The position numbers were made by a program, and so were the translations under genes. DNA of 64,000 nt from Diprion similis. Lineage: Eukaryota; Arthropoda; Insecta; Hymenoptera; Diprionidae. Position 1 is the stretch's first letter; each line of letters starts with the position of its first letter. The notes under the pieces are model-generated. The model did no database searches, was not told the DNA's origin, and worked only from the letters and a program-made list of their open reading frames with translations. Shown piece after piece: positions 12,386-23,300 of the stretch. The stretch is from contig NC_060114.1 in the NCBI RefSeq assembly GCF_021155765.1, positions 17,838,501 through 17,902,500 on the forward strand. Reading direction: 5' to 3'.

Positions 12386-15300
12386 ATGCTGACCAACGTG
12401 GACTCGTTGTTTGAGCACGTGCTCATCAATTATCGATGGTTGTTCGCGATTTTTTTCCTTATGCCACTGTCCCTCGGTTTTGACATATTCAACCACACGC
12501 GAAATTGGATAGTATTTAAAATGAGCAGTGCTCCTAAATTTCACGAGAATAAAATACGAGATGTTCAGAGGCAGGTAAGATTTAAGTGTCTAACTTTTTT
12601 ATTACAAAATTAACATCATAATATCACAATGCCGGTACAGCTTTAAAATCTCCTTCCAACCATCCCGGAATCATATATGCAGGATACATTAATATCATTC
12701 ACTATCGCCAAAAATAATCACGAGCGTTTGTCAAAATTGCGTCAATTAATCCTTTCGGTAACACATTTTTAACTGATTATTTTGGCTTAAATTTTACTAC
12801 TCGGGGGTTTTTGGGGTCACTGACAACGAATCCGAAGTCAGTATTTCGTCATTCTTAATCCAAGATGTCGGCTTCAATATGGTGGATGTAAAATCGAAAA
12901 AACTATCAAAATTCGATGATTCTGTCCAAAACTTGTACTGGGGGTTTTAGTGGTTATATGAACTAACCAAAATTATTTGAAGTTGTAAATAAATTGTGAT
13001 AAGGTTAGGACATGGAAATTTCTGAAATGGGACTCTGAGCATCCCACTGTGACTTAAAGGGTTACAAACTCGGTTGAAAAGACGTAACACTGCCTGAGTA
13101 GGTTATAAGGAAATGCGTGCTTACAGCATAAATGTGACGTACACGTGCGGACATCAATTCAGAGACGGCTAGTTTTTCGGCCGAATCGATTAGGTTGGTA
13201 ACGCAGATCCAACTTGCAATGCCACTGTTGGCTGGCCGCTACGGGCTGAATCTGCGTTACCAACGTAATAGAATCGCCCGAAATACTAGCCGTCTCAGAA
13301 TCAATGTCCACGTGTGTACATGTACAAAGTACTGCAGTGTCCTCGTTACCATGGCGACAACGATCCGTTTAAATATGAAAAAGCGCGCGAGAGTGACGGG
13401 TCGATTTTTATCAATTTCCCAAAGGCGTCGCCACGTCGGCGCCTTTCAAGTCCAGAACCACGATTTCGTGTTCACTGCACTAATCATTTTCAACAAAATC
13501 GCAAAGTGAGTAAATAATTATTCGCCAACTTTTCCAGACTTTCGGCGATGACTGGAAAAATTGGCGGGTTAATCACGTAAAAAACTCAAAAACAAAAAAA
13601 AAAAAAAAGAAGAAGAGGAAGAAAAACAGACTATGTGGACTTTGAACAACATATTAAGCACCGATAATTTCGAACACCTGCATCCTTATCATTTGATCGT
13701 ATATCACGGAAGAGTACAAATGTTAATTCCAAGCAAAACTTTTAGGTTAAAAAATGGAAAGAGAGTGGAGCAGACCGGCAAATGTGCACGGCACGTCCAG
13801 GATGGCAAACAATGAGCTTCAGGCAGCCGCGATACAAATCTTCCATGTTCAAGGTGAACGTCAACTTGGTTGACGTCTTAGAAGTGAACGTTGGAGAGCA
13901 GGTAAATTTTTGCTTTAACCCTTACGCTGCACACCTCCTGTGCTTATGTGTATAACACAGGTGTGACACTGGGTCGCTGGACGCATCAAAAATCATTGCA
14001 TAGACACAGAAATATCGATTCGGATAGCTTGAAAAAATTCTAGGATACTTTTTAAGGTCAACTAGTACTGCTACCCCTACCGACCGAGCAAACTCACCCT
14101 TTTTCTTCTTGTATTAAATAAAGAAAAACAAACGGAAAGGGTTCAAATCTCGACGGTACATCAGTGTTGCCAGTCTAGTACAATTGTACAAGATTTAGTA
14201 CGAATTTAGTACGCTGATACGACTTCCTCCTATCTAGTACGTTTTCGTAATTGCGTTGAAATTTTTTTTTTTCAACTGGGTTAACCCACTAGCCATTTAA
14301 ATAATAATTAATAAAAATAATTTAATTAATTAGAAAATCAAAAAACCTATACGATACTGCATACCATGGGGTGTATTCCATTTATATTGAAAGAGACGCT
14401 GAAGCAATAATATAGGAGTTTTCAGAGAGATAGACTGAAAATCTGTTTTACATCGTCGTAATGCTTTTTCTTACTGAAACTCAACACATACACATAAATA
14501 CTATTAAAGGATTCTAATTTTTATCTGTAATAAGAAAAACCATTTTAGAAAACGCCAATTATCATTTGTCGCATTCGAAAATTCGATTGTTTTACCTATA
14601 TGTGTAGGTATGTAGTATATATTTAAACCTATACGTAAAACAGTTGCCATGGGTTTAGTTTTATCGGGAGTACGGAGATAGAAAGAATTTGTCTTATGTC
14701 CTAGAGAACATAAAGGATTACTATTGACAAGTATGGAGTATCAATATCATCGATAATTAATAGTATTCTATTTACGTAATCATAAGTAAATTTCTTGTCC
14801 GAAATTTTCGATTCTAGTACGTTTTGTGGCGCCATGTAATCGGCGAAAACGGCGAAGAATTTCAGTCTGGCAACACTGCGATGCATCGCTCTTTTGTAGA
14901 GAAATTCAGGCAACTTACTCATATTTCGAAAATCGTCAAGAAATGTGTGGTTTTTTGACACGCGTTACTATTCCCACATTTCTCACATTTCAGAGGCTAA
15001 AAAGTGCATAGTTGAGATATTTTTCGCCATTTTAGAAAGAATGAGGAGTAAAATGAGCCATCGTGAGACTGTTTTCATGTAGTATTGAGGTCGCTAGACG
15101 AGAACTAGGAATTACAATGATTTCGTAAATAAAAGATGCTTTCACGTCATGCTTCGACGACTACGACAACCAATGAACGCTCGGTCATGCTTCCAGCCGA
15201 TCATTTTTATATGCAATTTCCGGTGAACATGCCGTGGGGTCATTTTGACCCCTGTGTGAAACATTGCTTCGGAAATTGGGAAATTTTTCTACTTTTCACA

Positions 15301-16951
15301 AACCATACTGCGTGGTGATACTTTTTACAGTATGTACGAGTCGAGCCGATGGTGACGATGGGTCAACTGACGGCAACTTTGGGTCCCTTGGGATGGACGA
15401 TACCTGTTTTGCCCGAAATCGATGATTTGACAGTCGGTAGGTATTTCGTGAGTGGTCTATTCGTGTTCAAAAAAGAACGAAGTCTAGTGTTCGATGACTT
15501 GAACAACCGATATCCAACCAGTAAACCACCTTTCTCCGTAATCCTCAGGTGGCCTGGTTATGGGAACGGGAATCGAGACGAGTTCGCACAAGCACGGTTT
15601 GTTTCAGCACATCTGCCGAGCCTTCGAAGTCGTGCTTTGCGACGGTTCGATCGTCAGATGTACGAAGGAAAACGATCCGGATCTTTTCTACTCGATTCCA
15701 TGGTCACACGGAACCTTGGGCTTCTTGTTGTCGGTGGAAATACAGATAGTACCAGCGTTAAAGTACGTCAAACTTGAGTACGAACCGGTCAAGTCTCTGA
15801 AAGAGGCGTGCGAAGTGTTCCGAAGACAAACCCTAAAGAAGGATGACAACCAGTTCGTGGAGGGTCTGATGTTCTCAAAAGAACGAGGAGTGATTATGAC
15901 CGGTCAGTTAAATCGAGAAGCGTAAGATAAGACAAAAGCATATTCATAGATCACAGATTCCAATACATTATTACAACATACCTACAAACCATCTTCATTT
16001 TTTCATCGCTTCCACAGGAAATATGGTTTCCGAAGCGGATGAAGACCTGGTAAACAGAATTGGTCGATGGTACAAGCCATGGTTCTTCAAGCATGTTGAG
16101 AGCAAGTTTGATGGCGGTCCAAGGACGGAATACATTCCGCTGAGAGACTACTATCACAGACATACTAGATCGCTGTTCTGGGAGCTCCAGGACATCATAC
16201 CGTTCGGAAACAATCCGATTTTCAGACTACTCGTCGGTTGGATGATGCCGCCAAAGGTTTCTCTCCTCAAGCTAACCCAAACTGCTGCGACGAAAAAACT
16301 CTACGAAGAAAACCACATCATTCAAGACATGCTAGTGCCGATCGAGCATCTGGAAGACAGTATTTTGAAATTTCATCAGGCTGTTCAGGTGATCACAATT
16401 GTGTCGATGAAGTATTCTTTGCAGAGAATAAAATTCAATTATCATTCGCGCATATTTGCATTGGAACTTAATTAATAATTAGCTGCTAAAAAATTTCAAA
16501 TTCCTATCAATGTAAAGACTGTCATATTTTTCCGTGTATCAGCCATGATTTATCAATCAAATTATTCACATATATTATTTCCTCTTCCGACTTACGCTGA
16601 GATTATTTCCAAACACAGGTTTATCCATTATGGTTGTGTCCGTTCAAATTGACTGCCGAGCCAGGATTGGTCAATTCGAGAACGTCGGACGACAGGATGT
16701 ACGTGGATATCGGTGTGTACGGAGTCCCGAAGGTCAAGGGATTTAAGCCGGTGGAATCGACAAGGGACATCGAGGAATTTGTCCGAAAAGTAAACGGATA
16801 TCAGATGCTTTACGCGGATACATACACGACGAGGATGGAGTTCCGGAAGATGTTCGATCACACACTTTATGACAAAGTTAGGGACAGACTGCAGTGCAAA
16901 ATTGCCTTTCCGGAGGTTTATGACAAGGTGAAGAAAACTGCTAGGCATTAG
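12386..16951 (+). CDS. DHCR24: Delta(24)-sterol reductase (DHCR24, seladin-1 family)
   Basis: Six exons, 12386-12574, 13746-13901, 15331-15436, 15549-15902, 16018-16388 and 16619-16951, join in phase to 502 residues; the human enzyme has 516. Collinear family blocks are visible: a hydrophobic N-terminal segment ([19 protein letters not shown]) followed by [14 protein letters not shown], then RPGWQTMSF. The FAD-binding PCMH region follows with [34 protein letters not shown] and [16 protein letters not shown]. Next come [30 protein letters not shown] and the C-terminal [13 protein letters not shown]. The family reduces the C24 double bond of desmosterol using NADPH and FAD in the ER. Insects do not make sterols, so the expected role is the last step of turning dietary phytosterols into cholesterol. 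The start is the only ATG in the open frame of exon 1. Exon 4 must end at 15902 (g/gtcagt): the more obvious gtaaga site nearby breaks the frame. Confidence 0.96.
13161..13297. mobile_element. Hairpin MITE in DHCR24 intron 1
   Basis: About 137 bp whose two halves are reverse complements. The left arm agacggctag...ggttggtaacgcagat pairs with atctgcgttaccaac...ctagccgtct, separated by a loop of about 35 bp. No coding capacity. It lies wholly within the first intron. Confidence 0.8.
14162..14878. mobile_element. Nonautonomous hAT-like element in DHCR24 intron 2
   Basis: A 717-bp segment bounded by inverted terminal repeats cagtgttgccagtct and its complement (one mismatch in about 15). The flanks cggtacat and cgatgcat match at 6 of 8 positions, as expected for an old 8-bp target duplication. 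CAG-starting termini and 8-bp duplications are hAT features. No transposase remains. The interior contains several 'tagtacg' repeats. Confidence 0.7.
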
Positions 16952-17390
16952 CTAACGACTCGAACCATCGCTGCAAACGTCTGGAATTTATTATATATAT
17001 ATAAATATTATTACATTAATATATCATTTATAAAATCGCAATAGATAAATACCATTGCTTTGATGCATGGGTTAATTATTTTATTTATAAATAAATAAAT
17101 AAATGAATAAAGAGAGCGACAGAGACATTGAACCTGAATTTTGTTCCTCGAGAATTTTAAACCCCTTATTTTTTTTCTATATCCTTATCAAGTAAGCGTG
17201 TTTATTTTCGATTCAGCTCAACCGTGATCACCATAACAGTTAATAATTCCATCTTCCCTGTCTCCATTCAGCTAAGTTCACTTTCGTACTAATTCCACAA
17301 CAGTCTCAAGGTGCGTTTGATCTCGGAACAACTGATTCAGGGCCCTGGATTTATTCTGTAGAATGTGCTAGTTTTATCGTAAACAGAAAT
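16952..17390. other. Short spacer with DHCR24 3' UTR
   Basis: AT-rich, with overlapping AATAAA motifs in a tandem aaat tract at about 17086-17104 and another at about 17107, which probably end the DHCR24 transcript. The first exon of the next gene follows within 300 bp, so its promoter must lie in this interval. Confidence 0.5.
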
Positions 17391-20300
17391 ATGAAGAGAA
17401 TTTTGGGCTATTTTGTGAGTAGTGGTTTATAATTGTATATTTAATCATACGAATATTCCAATATTCTTCGTTTTTCGATATTTCTTTTTTGCGACGCAGT
17501 TGCTCGTCTGTGCGATCGTCCCAAAATCTGCGACAGAAGCGGCGGACGAATATTTAATGAGAAAGCAGAGAGAGATAAAAGTAGCAATAGCCAAATCCTA
17601 CATTACAGATCCATTGCCAGGTAAATACTAGTTAAAACTTGAAGAAGACCGTTAATTTGTTTATACAAAAATTTTTGAAATGCATTAAAATCCTATACAG
17701 TTGACGCACAATCGTACAACATTGAGTGGAACAATTTATGGGGTAAATCTTTGGATTCTGACAATGCCCTGGCCCTGAATTTCCTCAACGAAACATTCGT
17801 CCTGGCGAATGATCGAGTGCTTCGTGTCGAGGTGGAAGTTTCTCAGACCGTAATGCTGCGCCAGGTTACCTCAATAAGTCAGCAAAAGCCAGCTAAATTT
17901 GTCAGAGTAAGTTTATAATCACGTGAAATTGCGAGGACGAATGTTGCAAAGGAAGTATCAAGTCAAATGTTCAAGTGCTCAAGCATTAACTGAACAAATT
18001 CCGTTCACTCGTCACGATGCACTCAGATCGTTGATTTATCGACTCTCGTCTCTTTTATGCCCAGAGTATCGCCTACAAGAAATCGTTGTATCTACTGATA
18101 TGTCAAGTGGACGGTTCATGCAGTCTCCACGTTGGACCGAACGTGAACGATTTGCGTTTTTGCCAAATCATCAAGCACCGCGGGCTTCCAATGGACGCGA
18201 AATTTTTCACCCAAGTTAACCAGCTCTACCTAGTCGTGGCCGATAATAGCGGTCAATTCGCCGTTCCCTCTGTGTAAGAGTCCAAAGTATCGTCAGCTTC
18301 AAGTACAGAACGGTTTTTATTAACAATGAGCTTGCGTTGTTCATAATTTTTCTTTCTTTGTTTTAACCAGAATTTATCGATGGACCGGCACTTACATGGA
18401 CGTCATAGCGGAGGTTTCGACTACAGGAGCAATTGCGGTGACAACAATGAACTACAAGCATTTCACGATCGTAATTTTTGCTCAGAATGTTAAAGGTTGG
18501 CCCAGAATAGGCACAGAAGTTTTCAAATTCAAGAACGGGGCGGTTGAAAAGATACAGTTTTTAGCCACGGATGGGCCAACGTCGGTCCATCACTACGAAC
18601 ATGAGACAGAGATGTTTCTATTGGTGATCAATGAATTAAGCGCCAGTAAAGTTTTCTGGTGGGACGGTAAGTCGCTACAGATGTACAAATTTAATGGATT
18701 TGGAAAATAGTCATAATTAATGCTGTGCGATTGATCGATTAATCGACAGCTTCGATGAATCGCTTTCTCGACAAATCGATTAATCGATGACGTCGGCTGA
18801 TTGTTTTTCCGATAAATCGATTAGCCATGTACCGATTGAACTTCAAGAATTATTATGAGGCACCTTCGATTAATCGATTGATCGGAAAAACGATTAGTCG
18901 AACAACACTAATCACAATACCACGATTTTCTACTCTATCCAGGCAAGGAATTTCTCACTTGGATAGAATTGCCCGAGATAAAATCACCGACTAAGGTAAA
19001 CGTGGTTTACGCAGACGGCGAAACGTTGCTGCTAGTTGCTCAACAGGTAAGATCGAATGAGAATGAAGCTCTACCCAATTTTTTGTCCAAAGTCAACAAT
19101 ATACGTCAGTCAAATTTATCCAACAATCACGTTACAGAACACTTTCTCGCTCTACAAAATTATGAATCTTGCCTACACTAAATTGGATCTTTTGGAAACG
19201 AAGGATAGACATATAATAACAGATTTTAACGCCCGTGTTCAAGGAAACACTATAATTCTCGTTCTGGTTACAAAATCTGAAGGGCAGTTGTGCCGTGTAG
19301 AGCCGTATAAACTGGCAATCAAAAAGTATCATCGAGGTAAAATTGACAAGCTTAATTCCTGTTATGACCGTTAGTCAAAAGAACTGTTGGACCATGATTC
19401 CAAACTTTTCAAATATTTAATTTCTAATACCGACAGACATAACCGACAAAGTCGACGGTACGTTGGAGCACTTAAAGCAGCTTGAAGAGTTGCTTATAAA
19501 GCGTATGCCAGCCGTCGAGTCGGCCTACAAATCGTGGCCGTCGCTTCTGCCTTTTTCGGAAAGCATCTTTGTCTCTTCACCGTTGGATTTCAACGAGTTG
19601 ATAATGGATTCTGGAAGCATTGTGGATCTTCGCATCGAAGCACCGTCGAGCATTCTTACGCCTACAGAGCTTGCAATTGGCTTGGCTGAGATGGAACTCG
19701 TGGCAGATTTTTTGCTGAAAAGTTCGAGCGGATTTGTTTACAGTAACATGACTGCACAGATCGAGGGAACGATCATTGTGGAAGGAGATGCATACCTGGA
19801 TGAAATGCACTTGGATTCACTGACGGTGAACATTTTGAACGATCAAAAGGTCGAGTTGGATGATGTATTTTCTTACACGAGGGATCAAAATTTTTCCGAA
19901 CCTCTCAGAGGCAGCAGCATTACTATTGAGAACTTGGAAATTGAATCGATATGCGGGATTCCGTTTGCAAGTGAGTTTGTGTAAAAACTCGAGAAGATTT
20001 TTGTAAGGAAAACCAATAATTCATCGTCTATTTTTCATCCCTTGCATAGATTGGCTGATGATTAATAATCCCGAGCAAACAGCGATCGACTTATTTTCGG
20101 ATAGCGTCAAGATTCTGAAAGACAAAATTATCGTTCAGTCTGATCTAATTCTGAACAATATCGGAGTTTCGCGACTTAACAATTTGGAGCTGCAATCATT
20201 TGTCGACGATTTATTTATCGTCGGTTTAAACCAGGAGATAAAGGGTCAGTATTTGGATTCGAATGTAAAAGTATGAAACCCGGTTTCGGCTGGTTTTTAG

Positions 20301-23300
20301 TGCTGTGCGATTCATACATTAATCAGCAGTTTCGATTAATCGTTTTTTCTATTAGTCGACAAATAGAAAATTTCGATTGAGCGTTTCCCCATTAATCGAT
20401 TAATCGACGGTTTCGATTCATATACCGATTGACGTGTAGAATTATTATTAGGCAATTTCAATTAATCGATTAGTCAAAAAACTATTAATCGCACGATACT
20501 AGTTTTTACTTAGAACTTCTCCTGCACTGCGATATTTCTTTTTTGTTTACAGGCAGTATTTTATACAAACGAGGATTGGAGGCTTACAGTTTAACGATGA
20601 ATGCGACAAATGGGATAAACGCTAATCGACTACTCACCAAGTCGACTGATCAAGTATTGGATGGAGAATTTTCCATGAAAAACTTACAAGTCGACGATCT
20701 TTTTGTGGAAAGAATTAACAACGTCAACGTGAACGAGGCTGCTAGAATATCGAAAGAAAATGTGATTTCGGGTATTTAACGAAGTATTTTTTTACTATTG
20801 TACATATTGATAAATTTCTGCTTTGCCCATGAATCTCGATCATATTGTGTTTGACATTTTTAAGGACACGTTACTTTCCGCAACCTTCGAGTAACCGAAG
20901 AACTCTTCGTCGCTGAAGGTGTATTGGTAAATTTCGACGTTCGACCGATTCAGATGTACGAAGACGTCGAGATAAACGGTGACCTGTCGATAAGGGATCT
21001 AAAGCTGAATCCTAGCTGTTCGCTTTACTTGAAAGGAGAGAAAGTGGACTTGGATTATTTGTTTAAGAATTACTGGACAAAATCGACAGATCAAACAATA
21101 CCCAACGACGTTAAATTGACTGGAGGAATAACGATAGACGATTTGCGATCCGAGTATTTGAACGGTTACAGGGAAGACGATTTTTTGTATACAACCGCGA
21201 CGGAAATACCGAAAAAATTCGGTCCTTTACACTTCAAAAGGTTTGAAATTGACGGCGCGATTATTGTCGAAGGTGGAGAAGAAGTGCCCATAGATTCAGT
21301 TTTGGTAACTGACGATGTGTTAGTCGTGAATCAGAAGATTTATATAAAAAATCTTACAGTGGATAATTTAAACACTGAAAGTTACAACAAAATTCCAATC
21401 GAGTATATAATGAGCGGAAAAATTGACGCGAAGATAACTGGTAAAATAAAATACAAAAATCTAGTAATAAGAAATGGAATCAAAGTGAACGAATTGTGGG
21501 TTGATTTTTTGAACGGTAGAAACTTGAGAAATTTTTTCGACGAAGTTCTGTATGTCGACAAGAGCTACAAAATCGATTATTTGGAGATCGACAAACTCGA
21601 GACGGAGAATTTCGCGGTGGTGGAAATGAACGATTTGAAGATGAGCGATTTTGAAAAAATGTTAAAGTACAAAGACGTCACCGCGATAAGGAACATAACT
21701 GTCGAGGGAGATTTAATAGTTACCGAAAATCTCAAAGTAGATTTTGTAAACGACATTACCTGCAAAGATTTCATCACAAAATTATCCACCGATTACGTAG
21801 AGCTGAAAGAGCAGTCGATATTTGAAAATTTCGTCGTATTCGGAGATCTAAATGCCAACCTGTTGAACGGTTTTAAAATAGAAGAACTAGTTGCTAAAGC
21901 GCTGTCAAAAACTAAGCGTCAGACAATTGGCGGGAAATTTAAATTCGGTAAAATCGAGGCCAGTTATTTAAAAGCCCATAGAATAAACGGTGTCGATGTT
22001 ACAAGCTTGGCGCTAGTTACTGACCCCTTGATAATCGAGGGGGATATTACGTTATCAAATTTATTGGTGAAGGGGGACATAATCACCGGTTCTTTGAACA
22101 ACTTGGATGTTCAGGAGGTATGTAATTTAACAGATCAGATCAATCCTAGTTTGACCAATTCAGTATATTTAAGCGACCTTAATAACTGCTGATATAATTT
22201 TTACAGATCTACGAAAATGCTCTGCTTATTCCATACGATCGAATCGCACGGCTTACAGTTGACGGAAGTATATCATGGGAGAAATCATTGCCAAAATTGG
22301 AATCCCTATCGTATCTCTTTGACAAAGCTGTGACGAAAAATACAAATCAAATCATTACGGGGGAAGTTATATTCGCAGAAAACGTCCGCACCTTTCGTTT
22401 AACAAGTTCAAATGTTATCGGAGGAGTAGATATTCAGTCGATAGTTTCAGACGCGGTTGTTCCCGATGGAAAACCGATAGCAATAAAGGGGGAAAAATAT
22501 TTCGCCAAAGGTTTGACGATCGGAAAATTGGAAGTTTCCGGTAACATCGGTATCCGCAAAGTAAACGACTGGGATATTCTGGTGTTAAACTCTTCAATAG
22601 TAAGGATATTCGATACCCAAACGGTGACCGGTCATACGATATTTCGCAATGACGTAAAGATCGAGCATTTAGACGTAACCGGAAAGGTTCACGGTCTGCC
22701 GACTCGCGGTATCGCAACTATCAATTACACGCTCCCGAGCAACACGAAATTCCTACATCTTGAAGTGCAGAGTGAGCTGCGTGTGGGGAAAATCGACGGT
22801 GTGGATTTCGATACGTTCGTCAAAAACCGAGTTACGCTTGACGGAAACCATGACGTGTATTGCGACGTTGTTTTTCGCGACACGATCTTCGTTTCCCGTA
22901 AGTTTTTATACCCTCAATTAAGAAGGTTGACTGGCCAAAAATCGATACTTCTGGATAGTTTTATTACGAAATAGTCGTGCATTGAGTATATAATTAATTA
23001 TTGCATTCGTATGCTACAAATATCCCTTTAAAGAGATAACAATAGAAAACAGTGGAATTACAAACAAATGCTTAGACATCGATTGTTCGTTTCAAACCTT
23101 TTTAATCTGCGAAGGCTTACGTTATTCAAAAGACTATTATCTACAAATTCACTTTCCCCCTATCATTTTTGAGTATATCGTAGTTAACTTGACAAGAAGT
23201 ATCGAAATTTCGCCAACCCTGTAACCACCTCAAACACCTCATTTGCTGATTTACTCACTAACCGGCCTTCTTCGCTCAGAAAACGCGGATTTACCGTCCA

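Noticed and set aside
15901-15930. gtaaga donor at the end of DHCR24 exon 4
   Set aside because: Using it brings a stop soon after the next exon; the gtcagt donor at 15903 keeps both phase and family sequence.
20924-22192. 422-residue ORF as a free-standing gene
   Set aside because: It is exon 11 of the secreted repeat gene: both ends have matching splice sites and phases, and the repeats continue in neighbouring exons.
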